64,000 nucleotides of DNA from CAWJLS01 sp963843755 (GTDB taxonomy: Bacteria > Acidobacteriota > Thermoanaerobaculia > Multivoradales > DATKCC01). Position 1 is the first letter of the stretch. Each line of letters opens with the position of its first letter. Position numbers and translations under genes: made by a program. This document shows, piece by piece, positions 43,367 through 52,147 of the stretch. Under the pieces are notes generated by a model. That model was not told where the DNA came from, did no database searches, and saw nothing but the letters and a program-made list of their open reading frames with translations. Location: contig CAWJLS010000007.1 in assembly GCA_963843755.1 (NCBI GenBank), positions 310,001-374,000 on the forward strand, given 5' to 3'.

Positions 43367-46068
43367 GTGCTGAGCATGCTCGGTCGGCTCGGCTCCCTCT
43401 GGCAGGTGCTCACCCGGCGGCGGCGCTTCGAGGCGGAGATGAGCGAGGAGATCCGCCTCCACCTGGACGAGATCACCCGCGAGCTGATCGCCGCGGGGGT
43501 CGCCCCGGACGAGGCGGCCCGGCGGGCGCGGCGGGAGTTCGGCAGCGTGCTCAACATCGAGAGCGACTGCCGGGCGGCCCGCGGCGTGGCGCCGTTCGAC
43601 GAGGCGGCGCGCCAGGTGCGGCTCGCCCTTCGGCGCCTACGCCAGTCTCCGGGATTCACGGTGACGGCGCTGGTCACGCTCGGCCTCTGCCTCGGCGCCA
43701 GCCTGACGGTCTTCGCCGCGGTCGACGCCGTCCTGCTACGCCCGCTGCCGTTCCCGGAGCCCGACCGGCTGGTGCGGGTGTTCAACTCCTATCCGAAGGC
43801 CGGGGTGCCGGACGACGGCGCCAACCTGACCAACTACTTCGAGCGCCGCGGCCGGATCGCGGCCTTCTCCGGCATCGCGCTGCTGCGCCAGGACGCGGCG
43901 GTGGTGGGGGAGACGGGCGCGACCGAGCGGATCGCGGTCACGCGCGTGACGCCGGGCTTCTTCGCGGTGCTGGGGGTGCGCCCCGCCTTCGGGCGTGGCT
44001 TCGAGGAGGCGGAGTGCGCGTCCGGGCTCGGACGACGTCGTCGTGCTGACAGACGCGTACTGGCGCCAGCGGCTCGCGGCCGACGGTCACCCGAGGGCGG
44101 CGCTCGGCGGCACGATCCGCGTCGACGGGGTGGACAAGCAGATCGTCGGCATCCTGCCGCCGTCGTTCCGGTTCCTCTCGTCCGGGGCGCGGATCTACCT
44201 GCCGTACGCGGCGGCTCCGGAGCGGCACGCGCCTGAGCGCCGCCACGCGGGCAGCTCCTCCGACATGATCGCGCGGCTCAGGCCGGGCGCCACGCTCGAG
44301 GAGGCCCAGGCGCAGGTGGACGCCCACGACCAGGCGGTGAACGTGGACTCTCCCGACGCGGCGCTCCTCGCCCAGAGCGGGTTCCGCTCGCGGGTGGTGC
44401 CGCTCCATGCCGACCACGTGGCGTCGATCCGGCCGGTGCTGCTTCTGCTCCAGGGCGGCGCGCTCCTCCTGCTCGTGGTCGGCGCGGTCAACCTGGTCAA
44501 CCTGCTGCTCGTCCGGGCGAACGCCCGCTCCCGGGCCCAGGGGATCCGTCAGGCCCTCGGTGCCAGCCGGCGGCACCTGGTGAGCGAGGTGGTGGTGGAG
44601 ACCACCGTCCTGGCGCTGGGCGGCGGGCTGCTCGGCCTGGGGCTCGGCGCGCTCGGCGTCGAGGCGGTGGCGGCCCTCGGTGCCGGCCGCCTGCCGCTCG
44701 GGGCGCGCATCGCTTTCGAGCCCCGTCTGGCGCTCGTCGCCCTGGCGGCGGCGCTCGTGACCGGGATCGTCCTGGCGCTCCCCGTCGCCTGGTTCACGCT
44801 CCAGGGGCGGCTGACCTCCTCGCTGGCGACCCAGACGCGGGGCGCCACCGCCCACGCCGCCGCCCAGCAGGTGCGGCACGGGTTCGTCGTCGCCCAGGTC
44901 GCCCTGGCGTTCGTGCTGGTCGCCGGGGCGGGGCTCCTGGGGCAGAGCCTGGAGCGCGCCACGGCGGCGGTCCCCGGCTTCCGGCCCGACCATGTTCTGA
45001 CCGGTCAGGTCTCGCTGTCGTCGGACCGGTACGCCCAGGCGGGCGGAGGCGGCGCGGTTCGTTCAGACCGTCGCCGAGAGCATGGGGCACGAGCCGGGCA
45101 TCGTCGCGGCCGGCATCGTCTCGAACATCCCGCTGAGCGGCGACGACGCCAAGAGCTCGGCCCACGTGGAGGGCTACGTCCCGGACCCCGATCAGTCGCC
45201 GCGGGCCGTCTACAGCTACAGCGTCGGCGGCGAGTACTTCAAGGCGCTGGGGATTCCGCTGCGTGCCGGCCGGTACCTGACGGCAGCCGACGCCGAGCGC
45301 CCGCAGCGTGTCTGCGTGGTCGACGAGGACTTCGCCCGCCGCTACTTCCCGCTGGACGATCGGCCGGGGCGATCGGCAAGCGCGTCTACCAGGGCGCGGC
45401 CCCCGCGCCGGGAAAGGAAGACGGCGAGCCCTGCACCATCGTCGGCGTCGTGGGCGCGGTGAAGCAGGCCGCGCGTGACGGAGGACGAGGCGCTGGGCGC
45501 CGTCTACTACCGGTTCCGCGACCGCCCCATGGAGAGCGCCTACCTGGTGGCGCGCACCAGCGTCGAGCCCGCCGCCGTGACTGGCGCCCTCCGGACCCTC
45601 GTGCGCCAGGCCGACCCCGACCTGCCGCTGACCGACGCGCGCACCATGCGCCAGCGCCTCTCCGACAGCCTGCTGCTGCGCCGGTCGCCGGCGCTCCTCT
45701 CCGCCGTCTTCGCCGGCTTTGCCCTCCTGCTCACCGCGATCGGCACCTACGGCGTGGTCAGCTACGCCGTCGCCCAACGGCGCCGCGAGATCGGCCTCCG
45801 GATGGCCCTCGGCGCCCGGCGGGAGCAGGTCCGGCGGCAGTTCGTGGGGACGGCCCTGCGCCTCGGCGCCCTGGGCACCGCCCTCGGCGTCGTCGGCGCC
45901 GCCGCCGCCGGCCGCGCCCTCCAGGCGATCCTCTACCAGGTCCCCGTGCTGCCGGTGGCGACCCTCGCCGGCACCGCCGGCGTCATGCTCGCCGTCTCCC
46001 TCGCCGCCTGCCTCATCCCCTCGAGCCGTGCCGCCCGCATGGCACCGACGGTCGCGCTGAGCGAGTAG
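43367..46068 (+). pseudogene. MacB/FtsX-type ABC permease (acidobacterial orphan permease), frameshifted
   Basis: The whole region encodes one ~900-residue permease with an N-terminal helix pair (FEAEMSEEIRLHLDEITRELIAAG), a first membrane helix, a periplasmic MacB-like core domain, three helices, a repeat of core domain and helices, and the end LIPSSRAARMAPTVALSE. It is not open in one frame. The coding frame changes near 44025, 45045, 45365 and 45473, i.e. four shifts. Sequence between shifts is well preserved, with no extra stops, so this is either a recent pseudogene or indel errors in a GC-rich assembly. It follows PadR by one base. No ATPase gene is adjacent, as is typical for this permease class. 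If intact it would move peptides or lipids in the envelope. Confidence 0.8.
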
Positions 46069-46096
46069 CGGGTTGCCGCCCGGCACGTGCTCTGCC

Positions 46097-46126
46097 CTCC
46101 GAGACCCTGGCTCCGGGGTCTCGGAG
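46097..46126 (+). terminator. Hairpin terminator after the permease
   Basis: CTCCGAGACCC (46097-46107) and GGGTCTCGGAG (46116-46126) form a perfect 11-bp stem with an 8-base loop, 28 bases past the permease stop. A short TTGGG follows. Confidence 0.5.
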
Positions 46127-46189
46127 TTGGGATAGGCTTCCGCGATCGACCGGGAGCCACCGGTCGGCCCTCTCTGACAAGGAGCTTTC

Positions 46190-47068
46190 ATGAAGCGGAG
46201 TCTGATTCTGTCGGGCCTGCTGAAGTCTGGCTCGAGCTTGGGCCTGGGGCTGGTCCTGAGCCTCGCCCTGCTGCTTCCGGCGGTGGCCCGGGGGAAGTCC
46301 GCCTCGGGCAAGTCGCAGGCCTCCGGGACGTTCTCGTCCAAGACCGGCGACTTCGACGTCGTCGGCGCCTATGCGTTTCCGGGCAAGACCGGCACCGACG
46401 ACGCGCCGGGGATCCGGGTCGCCGTCTCCAACGTCGGCTTCGTGAGCGACATCCTCGACACCTACTGGGACCGCGAGCACTTCATCGACTCCAACTTCGC
46501 GGACGACGAGACGGCGGTCGTCTATTTCCAGTTCGACCCGCACGGCGAGTACCGCGGGATGAGCTACTACTTCGGATCAGGGGACGGCTGCGGCTTCTGC
46601 TTCGACCCGGACGTGGTCGCCTCGGCCAAGGTCTCGGGCGGCCGGATCGCGGGGCACGTCCAGCACAAGGATCCGAAAGGCGCCACGTTCGACGTCACCT
46701 TCGACGTGCCGGTGGCCCCCGCCGACTACGGCTCGGCGCTGCCCGCCGGCGGCGGCGACCCCGGGAAGGCCTACGGCACCTTCCACCAGGCGGTCGCCGA
46801 AGGCAACGCGGCCGCCCTGAAGCCGCTCCTGGGAGAGGAGCGCCAGGGCTTTCTCCAGGACCGCGCGGACGCGTTCCTCTCGTTTCTCCAGGAATCCGAT
46901 CCCGACTCCTACAAGATCACCCGCGGCTTCGTCTCGGGCGACCACGCCCTGCTCCTGGTCTCGGGCGACAAGAGCCCTCTCGGCAAGGTCCACTCCGAGG
47001 TCCACCTCCTGCGCGAAGGCGGGCACTGGGTCGTGGACGACGAGATCCTCCAACTCGGCGACGAGTAG
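46190..47068 (+). CDS. Secreted protein of unknown function
   Basis: A 292-residue exported protein with a long signal peptide (hydrophobic core LGLGLVLSLALLLPAVA, cleavage after residue 35). The N-terminal domain is beta-rich with a small CGFC motif near residue 137. The C-terminal 100 residues (YGTFHQAVAEGNAAALKPLL ... VHLLREGGHWVVDDEILQL) look like a SnoaL/DUF4878-like cone-shaped alpha+beta fold. GACAAGGAGC precedes the ATG. No enzymatic motif is evident. Confidence 0.7.
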   Translation: MKRSLILSGLLKSGSSLGLGLVLSLALLLPAVARGKSASGKSQASGTFSSKTGDFDVVGAYAFPGKTGTDDAPGIRVAVSNVGFVSDILDTYWDREHFIDSNFADDETAVVYFQFDPHGEYRGMSYYFGSGDGCGFCFDPDVVASAKVSGGRIAGHVQHKDPKGATFDVTFDVPVAPADYGSALPAGGGDPGKAYGTFHQAVAEGNAAALKPLLGEERQGFLQDRADAFLSFLQESDPDSYKITRGFVSGDHALLLVSGDKSPLGKVHSEVHLLREGGHWVVDDEILQLGDE

Positions 47069-47240
47069 CACGACCTGACGGCTGGGCCACCGCGAGCGGG
47101 CGGTGCGCCCAGCCGAGGGCTTCTCGACGGCCCCGGGCTGTCGCGGCGCCTCTCCCCCCACAGCCGGCACCGGTCGACCGCGATGGGCTCTGGCGCGGCT
47201 CCCCGGTGCTGCACGGCGTAGCTGCCTCCGCCTGAGCTGT

Positions 47241-47270
47241 TTGACTTCGTCGCGAATACTGAAATACAAT
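47241..47270 (+). promoter_or_regulatory. Good sigma-70-type promoter before the Cys-rich protein gene
   Basis: TTGACT (47241-47246), an 18-base spacer and TACAAT (47265-47270) match the bacterial consensus at 5 of 6 bases in each box and stand out in this GC-rich DNA. The start codon at 47299 is 29 bases downstream of the -10 box. Confidence 0.7.
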
Positions 47271-47298
47271 GGCGCGAAACGACAAGGAGGTGGTTCCG

Positions 47299-47841
47299 AT
47301 GAAGAGAGCAACCCTGTCTTTCGTCCTCATCACCCTTCTCGCCATCCCGCTTCTGGGTGGAGCCGTAGCACGGGCTCAGACGCTGGAGATCGACCAGGCC
47401 TGCGCCGTCACGTTGGACGTCTGCTTCGCGAACTGCGACGGGCGTGCCGACCTCGCGGCGGCGTCGCAGTGCCGGATCGGGTGCGAGAACACCGCGGCAA
47501 CGTGCCTGCCTGACGAAGCGCCGACGCTGAGCTCGGAGGAGTACCTCGCGTTCCAGAGCGGGGGGAACACCCTCTTCACGAAGGCGGCCGCCTGCCACGA
47601 CACCACGCCGTGTCCCCCGGAGTACGGGTCGTGTGGCAGTTGGTCGCTCTTCAGCGACTGCGGCGACCAGTTCTGCGGCATTTCGACCGCGTGCAAGATC
47701 TGCGACGAGTGGGGCCAGTGCACCGCGGGAGGGCCGGCTCTCAAGCAGTACCGGGAGCGCTACCGCGTCTGCTTCAACGCGCAGATGCAAGGGTGCACCG
47801 AGTACCAGCGGTCCGTCTCGACCTACGACTGCGGCTGCTGA
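47299..47841 (+). CDS. Secreted Cys-rich protein
   Basis: A 180-residue precursor with a signal peptide of about 25 residues (MKRATLSFVLITLLAIPLLGGAVARA) and a mature protein with about 19 cysteines in paired patterns (CAVTLDVCFANCDG, CRIGCENTAATC, CGDQFCGISTACKICDEWGQC, ending YDCGC). AAGGAGGTGG is an excellent ribosome site. The protein is likely stabilised by disulfides outside the cytoplasm. It has no recognised family and no heme motif. It has its own strong promoter, so it is probably a free-standing gene. Confidence 0.72.
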   Translation: MKRATLSFVLITLLAIPLLGGAVARAQTLEIDQACAVTLDVCFANCDGRADLAAASQCRIGCENTAATCLPDEAPTLSSEEYLAFQSGGNTLFTKAAACHDTTPCPPEYGSCGSWSLFSDCGDQFCGISTACKICDEWGQCTAGGPALKQYRERYRVCFNAQMQGCTEYQRSVSTYDCGC

Positions 47842-47940
47842 CGGGTCGCGTGTCGACCGTCCCCGGCGACTCGATCGCGGTCGGGTCGCCGGGACGTCGC
47901 CGAGGCCGGTCATCGCCGCCACGGCGCCGGCGCCGGCAGG

Positions 47941-48927
47941 CTAGCTCGGTCCTTCCGCGTCCTTCTTGTCGCGCGGCTTCGCTCCGGCCTCCCGCAGGAG
48001 CTGCTCGACCTCGGTGTGGCCTTCGCGGATCGCGATCTCGATCGCGGTGTCGTCGGTCTGGCCAGTGACGTTGAAGTCCGCTCCGGCCTTCAACAGGAGG
48101 CGTACGAGGTCGACCCGGCCGTAGTACGTCGCCCAGTTGAGCGCATGGTCCCCGTGGCGGTCCCCCTGGTTTACATCCGCTCCGGCGTCGAGGAGCCGTC
48201 GGGCGATCTCGGTGTGGCCATCGCGGCAGGCCTCCATGAGCGGCGTCGTGTTGTAGCGGCTCCGGGTCTGGACGTCGGGGCCGGCCCCGGCGGACAGGAG
48301 CGTCCGGACGACGGCTTCGTGTCCGAAGCCCGCGGCGAGGGCGAGGGCGGTATAGCCGCAGTCCAGCCGTCCGTCCGGGTCCGCGCCGTCCGCGAGCGCC
48401 GCCTCGACCGCGCCCACGTCGCCCACTGCCGCCGCCGTGACCAGGCGGTGGAGGGCGGATTCCGGAGCCTGGCCCCCCGACTCCGCGGCGAGGAAAGCTC
48501 CGACCGCCCCGGCGTGGCGGTTCTCGATCGCGTAATCGAACGCGCGATATTCGCTCGGTGCGGTGAGCGTGGGGTCGGCTCCCGCGCCGAGAAGGAGGGA
48601 GACGACGTCCGCCTTGCCGTAGTACGCCGCCGCCATCAGCGGAGTGAACCCGCTCTCGCTCCGGAAGTCCACGTCCGCTCCGTCGGCGAGGAGGGACCGC
48701 ACCGCGTCCAGGTCGCCGGACTTGGCGGCGGAGTAGAGAGCGGTTCCGGGAGCCTCGTTCGCCCGCGCCGCCGGAACGAAATGGCCTCCGAGACTGGCGG
48801 CGACGCCCAGCAAGACGGTGAGGAGAGCGTCGAAGAACCGAGCCCGCCGAGGGACCCTCCGCCCCCTCCGGGTCGAATCGTCCGTCTCGAGAGCGGTCCG
48901 ATGAGATCGTCTGTCGGTCACCTGCAC
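47941..48927 (-). CDS. Ankyrin-repeat protein, exported or membrane-anchored
   Basis: A 328-residue protein with a basic N-terminus, one hydrophobic segment (about residues 33-57, signal or anchor) and seven or so ankyrin repeats, e.g. GFTPLMAAAYYGKADVVSLLL, GYTALALAAGFGHEAVVRTLL, TTPLMEACRDGHTEIARRLL and DHALNWATYYGRVDLVRLLL. The start is GTG with GGAGGGAC upstream. Ankyrin repeats bind proteins. The periplasmic location is inferred from the N-terminus. The stop is about 100 bases from the convergent Cys-rich protein gene. Confidence 0.88.
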   Translation of the reverse strand: MQVTDRRSHRTALETDDSTRRGRRVPRRARFFDALLTVLLGVAASLGGHFVPAARANEAPGTALYSAAKSGDLDAVRSLLADGADVDFRSESGFTPLMAAAYYGKADVVSLLLGAGADPTLTAPSEYRAFDYAIENRHAGAVGAFLAAESGGQAPESALHRLVTAAAVGDVGAVEAALADGADPDGRLDCGYTALALAAGFGHEAVVRTLLSAGAGPDVQTRSRYNTTPLMEACRDGHTEIARRLLDAGADVNQGDRHGDHALNWATYYGRVDLVRLLLKAGADFNVTGQTDDTAIEIAIREGHTEVEQLLREAGAKPRDKKDAEGPS

Positions 48928-49339
48928 GTCCCTCCGATGATGAGTCGGGGGAGCGTAGCACGAGGGAGGACAGGGCGGGCCGGTACACTCGGCGTCTCAT
49001 GAGCGGACCCATCTCGCTTCTTCTCCCCCTGTTCGGCTCCTGGGATGCCTCCATCGGCCGCTCCCCTGGTCGAGGACAAGGACTCATGGCGCGACCCGCT
49101 GGTGACCACGGCGTACGCGGAGGCGGCGCTGGCGAGCGACCCGACCAGCGACTCGCGCACGCCCCCGAGGTTCCGCGCCCCAACGGGGCGCTCGAAGACA
49201 GCTTCTACAACCGTCCGGAGCATGGCCGTGTACGCTTTCTCCAGGTAGCGAGCGGCTTCCTCTCCCGGCCGTGGGTGGGGCGCCGGCGACCAGCAGGGCG
49301 GAAACGCCCTCCTCTGGCGGCCCCGCCGAGACGTCACCC
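48928..49339. other. 412-base gap without a supported gene
   Basis: Open frames exist on both strands, but none has a ribosome site plus a recognisable protein pattern. A minus-strand frame around 49050-49230 has a plausible helical stretch (SLVGSLASAASAYAVV) and could be a decayed gene. I see no clear repeat or promoter. Confidence 0.3.
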
Positions 49340-49753
49340 ATGACCCTCCTCGCCGTCTCCCACCTGGTCCTCGCCACGGACGACGTGCCCCGGATCACCC
49401 GGTTCTTCGAGGCCGCCTTCGGCCTCCAGACCCACTTCGAGAACGACCTGTTCGCGGAGCTCGTCCTGCCGTCGCGGTTCCGGGTCGCCTTCTTCAAGCC
49501 GGTCGGCGCCTCGGCCAAGAGCTTCCACGCCGCCGCCGACCGGCGCGGGTCGGCCATCGGGGTCACCGTCGACGACGTCGACGCCGCCTACGAGCGGATC
49601 GTCGCGCTCGCAGACGACTTCTCGCTCTCCCTCTCCGGCCCACCCAAAGAGCACCCGTGGGGTGAGAAGAGCTTCCTCCTCACCGACCCGGACGGCAACC
49701 GCTGGGAGATCACCCACGCGCCGAGCCCGGGAGGGATGCTCCGGGACCGGTAG
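49340..49753 (+). CDS. VOC-superfamily (glyoxalase/bleomycin-resistance-like) protein
   Basis: A 137-residue single-domain protein with paired beta-alpha-beta-beta-beta modules: VSHLVLATDDVPRITRFFEAAFGL at the start and AIGVTVDDVDAAYERIVALAD then FLLTDPDGNRWEITH at the end. Candidate metal ligands are His8, Glu/Asp in the first module and Glu128 (WEITH). Substrate unknown; family members include lyases, dioxygenases and drug-binding proteins. The ATG at 49340 fits the family start. Confidence 0.85.
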   Translation: MTLLAVSHLVLATDDVPRITRFFEAAFGLQTHFENDLFAELVLPSRFRVAFFKPVGASAKSFHAAADRRGSAIGVTVDDVDAAYERIVALADDFSLSLSGPPKEHPWGEKSFLLTDPDGNRWEITHAPSPGGMLRDR

Positions 49754-49930
49754 CGTCGAGGCCGAGCACGGGTTGGAGACAACGACACGACGAGAACCAG
49801 CGATGCGGCGCGGTAGGACAGGCCGACCTGCTAGGTAAACCCCCGGCCCGGCGCCATCACAGCACCGAGCCGGGCGGGAGCGGGTCTGGAGCTCCAGGCA
49901 AGGCCCGCTCAGGGCAGGGATGCCTTCACG

Positions 49931-50287
49931 CTAGCCGCAAAGGATATCGAACTCGCCCGTCACGTACGGGATCCGATACCTGTTGAAGGCGGTCCCGTTG
50001 CAGGTGTACGTCACGTCTCCGGTGCCGCTGGCAACCGTCACCCAGACGCCAGGAGATTGGTACTGCTCGATTCTCACCGGCAGGGGGATCTCGGTCTCAC
50101 CACAGAAGCGGTACCGGCTGGCCGAGATGTAGCTCCCTGCAACCGCGTCCCAGCCGGAAAGCGTTTCGCAGCCCGCCGCGTACACGGGAGAGGGCGACGC
50201 GGTGACGACCATGACCAGGCCGAACAGGGCAACGGCCAGGACGAGGTGGGCTGCGGGAAGACGACGGTGGCTCTTCGCTCGTTGCAT
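49931..50287 (-). CDS. Small secreted protein
   Basis: A 118-residue precursor. A signal peptide of about 38 residues (core LVLAVALFGLVMVVTASPSPVYA) precedes an 80-residue beta-rich mature protein with four cysteines (CETLSGWD, YRFCGETE, YTCNGTA, DILCG). GTAGGAGGCACG precedes the ATG. A GC-rich inverted repeat lies between it and the convergent VOC gene (about 49843-49880) and may end both transcripts. No family is recognised. Confidence 0.6.
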   Translation of the reverse strand: MQRAKSHRRLPAAHLVLAVALFGLVMVVTASPSPVYAAGCETLSGWDAVAGSYISASRYRFCGETEIPLPVRIEQYQSPGVWVTVASGTGDVTYTCNGTAFNRYRIPYVTGEFDILCG

Positions 50288-50426
50288 CGTGCCTCCTACT
50301 CAGTTTTGCCGAGATTGTTCAGGAAGCGCCGGCGCTGCAACCAGTGCCCACGGGTGATGTCACGACCAGTATCAGACCATGGACTCTGAAAAAGAGTATA
50401 CGCGCAAGCGAAGAGATGCGCAAGGT

Positions 50427-50941
50427 CTACGGATGGGCGGCGCCCCGCTTCTGCCTGGAAAAGCGCCTGAGCTGATCTGGGCGGGCTGCGCTGGTTGCTC
50501 GCAGCAGAGCTGGAGGGGCTTCTCGGCCGCTACCGGTACGCTTCGCGCCGGTGGGCGACACGGACCGCGATGTTTCCCAGTAGACGCCCGTTCCGCGTTT
50601 CTGCCACGTTGGCAGGTCGTTGAAGTTGACGCCATGTTGGAACAGGAGCTCGTTCTTTTCCGCGGTAGATCGGCCGCTGAGCTCGGCCGTCGCGTGCTGG
50701 GCCGAGAGTCCTTCGCGGCGAAGCGCCCAATAGCAGTGGCTGTGGAGTGCATTCCGGTGCGCATCTTCGCTTCGCCATGGAACCGTCGATCGAAGGGCGC
50801 CTCGAAGTCCTGCGCCTCCTTCGTCAGCTTGGTGAAGCCGCGCCCCTCCAGGCGGGCGACGATGTAGACGGCGGGCAGGACGCAGTGGTCGTGGGCCGTC
50901 TCGAACACACGCATGGTCTGGTCGAGATCATCGAACTTCAT
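50427..50941 (-). pseudogene. Decayed Thg1-like (tRNA-His guanylyltransferase-family) gene
   Basis: The first ~50 codons from the ATG at 50941 read like the start of a bacterial Thg1-like 3'-5' polymerase (DDLDQTMRVFETAHD, PAVYIVARLEGRGFTKLTKE, FDRRFH). After a break the frame shifts and the family C-terminal block appears (HSHCYWALRREGLSAQ, KNELLFQHGVNFNDLPTWQKRG, VYWE) between about 50750 and 50574. The palm domain between them with its metal-binding aspartates (about 100 residues) is missing, and the last part of the family is replaced by unrelated sequence. Thg1-like proteins add nucleotides to tRNA 5' ends. The gene cannot make an active enzyme. Confidence 0.8.
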
Positions 50942-51078
50942 TCCGTCCAGTCCTCCACCTGGACATCTCCTCCGTCACGAAGTCGGACGAAGTACAGCTC
51001 GTCAAAGCCCTTCTCATGGGTGGGCAACTTCGGGTGCTGGGGCGGCCCGGTGGATGTACCGCTCCGGTACGTGGCGAT
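50938..51078 (-). other. Open frame or gene remnant overlapping the Thg1-like start
   Basis: A frame without an ATG reads ATYRSGTSTGPPQHPKL, then PTHEKGFDELYFVRLRDG and DVQVEDWTE, and its TGA overlaps the Thg1-like ATG (ATGA). The overlap and the good protein-like end suggest the C-terminus of a gene once co-translated with Thg1. The 5' part is absent. Confidence 0.35.
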
Positions 51079-51112
51079 TCAATCGTCGCGCGCGGACTTG
51101 CGGAAAAACTCG

Positions 51113-51301
51113 TCAGCCGCGATCACCTTCCGCCATCGCGTCCAGCAGGGCGCTCTCTTCTTCTGTGCCGAGAGTGAAGGTCTCATCGTTCTCGGAGGCC
51201 ACCACCGTGCAGGCACCCGAGAACCTGTCGGCGTACTTCCCGCGGACGCCTCCACTGAAGTCGTATTGAGCTCGAAGCTTGGAGACTTCTCGATTTGCCA
51301 T
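51113..51301 (-). CDS. Small antitoxin-like protein (DFSxxVRGKYA type)
   Basis: A 62-residue protein containing YDFSGGVRGKYADRF, a pattern seen in many small antitoxin-like proteins, and an acidic C-terminus. It follows the next small gene by 4 bases on the same strand. No toxin partner is obvious nearby. The call is by family resemblance; an orphan antitoxin is most likely. Confidence 0.55.
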   Translation of the reverse strand: MANREVSKLRAQYDFSGGVRGKYADRFSGACTVVASENDETFTLGTEEESALLDAMAEGDRG

Positions 51302-51305
51302 CGTT

Positions 51306-51527
51306 TCAATAGCCCGGCTGGATGCGGAGAGCCTTGGCGACAGAGCTCTGGCCGAGCCCTTGGTCATAGGCGTTCTTGCGCCGAAGCCGGGTCTCGTAGA
51401 TCCCCTTCCAGCGGCTGAAGTCCACGCGGCTCTCGTCCACATCGTCATAGCGGGCCAGGTCTCCGGCCATCAGAGCGCGGTAGAAATCCTCGCTCAAGAC
51501 GCCGTACTTCTCCTCGTAGAGCTCCAT
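51306..51527 (-). CDS. Small conserved-type protein, probable toxin-antitoxin component
   Basis: A 73-residue protein beginning MELYEEKYGVLSEDFYRALMAG and containing DFSRWKGIYE, a pattern common in short proteins encoded next to toxin-antitoxin genes (YxxxYG-xxSxxF ... WxxxYE). The last 20 residues (KNAYDQGLGQSSVAKAL...) look unlike the family and may be an altered tail. It is followed 4 bases later by the DFSxxVRGKYA protein, so the two form a unit. Confidence 0.5.
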   Translation of the reverse strand: MELYEEKYGVLSEDFYRALMAGDLARYDDVDESRVDFSRWKGIYETRLRRKNAYDQGLGQSSVAKALRIQPGY

Positions 51528-51570
51528 ACCGAGTCCATTATGCGCTCGGTCTCCAACGAGACTGGCGAAA

Positions 51571-51795
51571 TCAGCGTGGATTGAGGAACTGGTCGATCGC
51601 CAGGTCGATATCTTCGGCGATCTTCCGCAGCAGGATTGGAGAAATATCTCGGCCCTAGTGAAACGGGACGGTGGTACTACGCCCGTCCGGATGCCGGAAT
51701 TGCTTGTGCGAGCCCTTCTGGCGAACCTCGATGAATCCCAAGGTGCGGAGAAGCTTGACGACCTTTCGGGGGGAGAGGACTGGGACGTTGCCCAT
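51571..51795 (-). pseudogene. hicA: hicA-like toxin gene interrupted by an in-frame TAG
   Basis: The frame from the ATG at 51795 gives MGNVPVLSPRKVVKLL, then GFIEVRQKGSHKQFRH with the catalytic histidine of HicA mRNA interferases, then TTVPFH and a TAG (51657-51655) at codon 47. The reading frame goes on in perfect family style (GRDISPILLRKIAEDIDLAIDQFL) to a TGA at 51571. So a single nonsense change removes the last third of the toxin. The ATG directly abuts the stop of the hicB antitoxin gene. A shortened, probably inactive toxin is expected. Confidence 0.85.
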
Positions 51796-52008
51796 TCAGC
51801 CGACCGTCACCTGCTGCGTTCCGACGAACTCGGCCTCGAGCTTGACCTCACCTTCCACAGACAGCAGCTCGATCACCTCGCGAAGATTCTCGTTCAGCTC
51901 GTCGAGCGTCTCTGCTTGACTGTGCGCACCAGGGAAACCTGGGATATAGCCCACGTAGAGCCCCGTGTCTGGGCATTTCTCCACGACTGCGGTGTAGGTT
52001 CTTGCCAT
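51796..52008 (-). CDS. hicB: HicB-family antitoxin
   Basis: A 70-residue HicB-type antitoxin with the typical degenerate RNase-H-like fold: YTAVVEKCPDTGLYVGYIPGFPGAHSQAETLDELNENLREVIELL. There is no separate DNA-binding domain, as in many short HicB proteins. GGAGGATTC precedes the ATG. It is intact, while the hicA gene that follows carries a premature stop. In functional pairs HicB binds and blocks HicA. Confidence 0.9.
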   Translation of the reverse strand: MARTYTAVVEKCPDTGLYVGYIPGFPGAHSQAETLDELNENLREVIELLSVEGEVKLEAEFVGTQQVTVG

Positions 52009-52147
52009 GAATCCTCCAGCGCCTCGTCAGCAGCATAACACCGTGTCGCCCGCGGGGGTCGAAGAGGTACGCACCGAGGTGGGTTGGGACTCCGCCCGGC
52101 GTCTCGCTTCTGCCTGGAAGATCGCCTGAGCTGACGGAGTAAGGATC

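Noticed and set aside
50441..52134. A ~34-base similarity (CGCTTCTGCCTGGAA...CGCCTGAGCTGA) between 50441-50475 and 52101-52134
   Set aside because: Real but short, and it lies in gene debris. It is most likely a scrap of a shared toxin-antitoxin flank, not a functional site.
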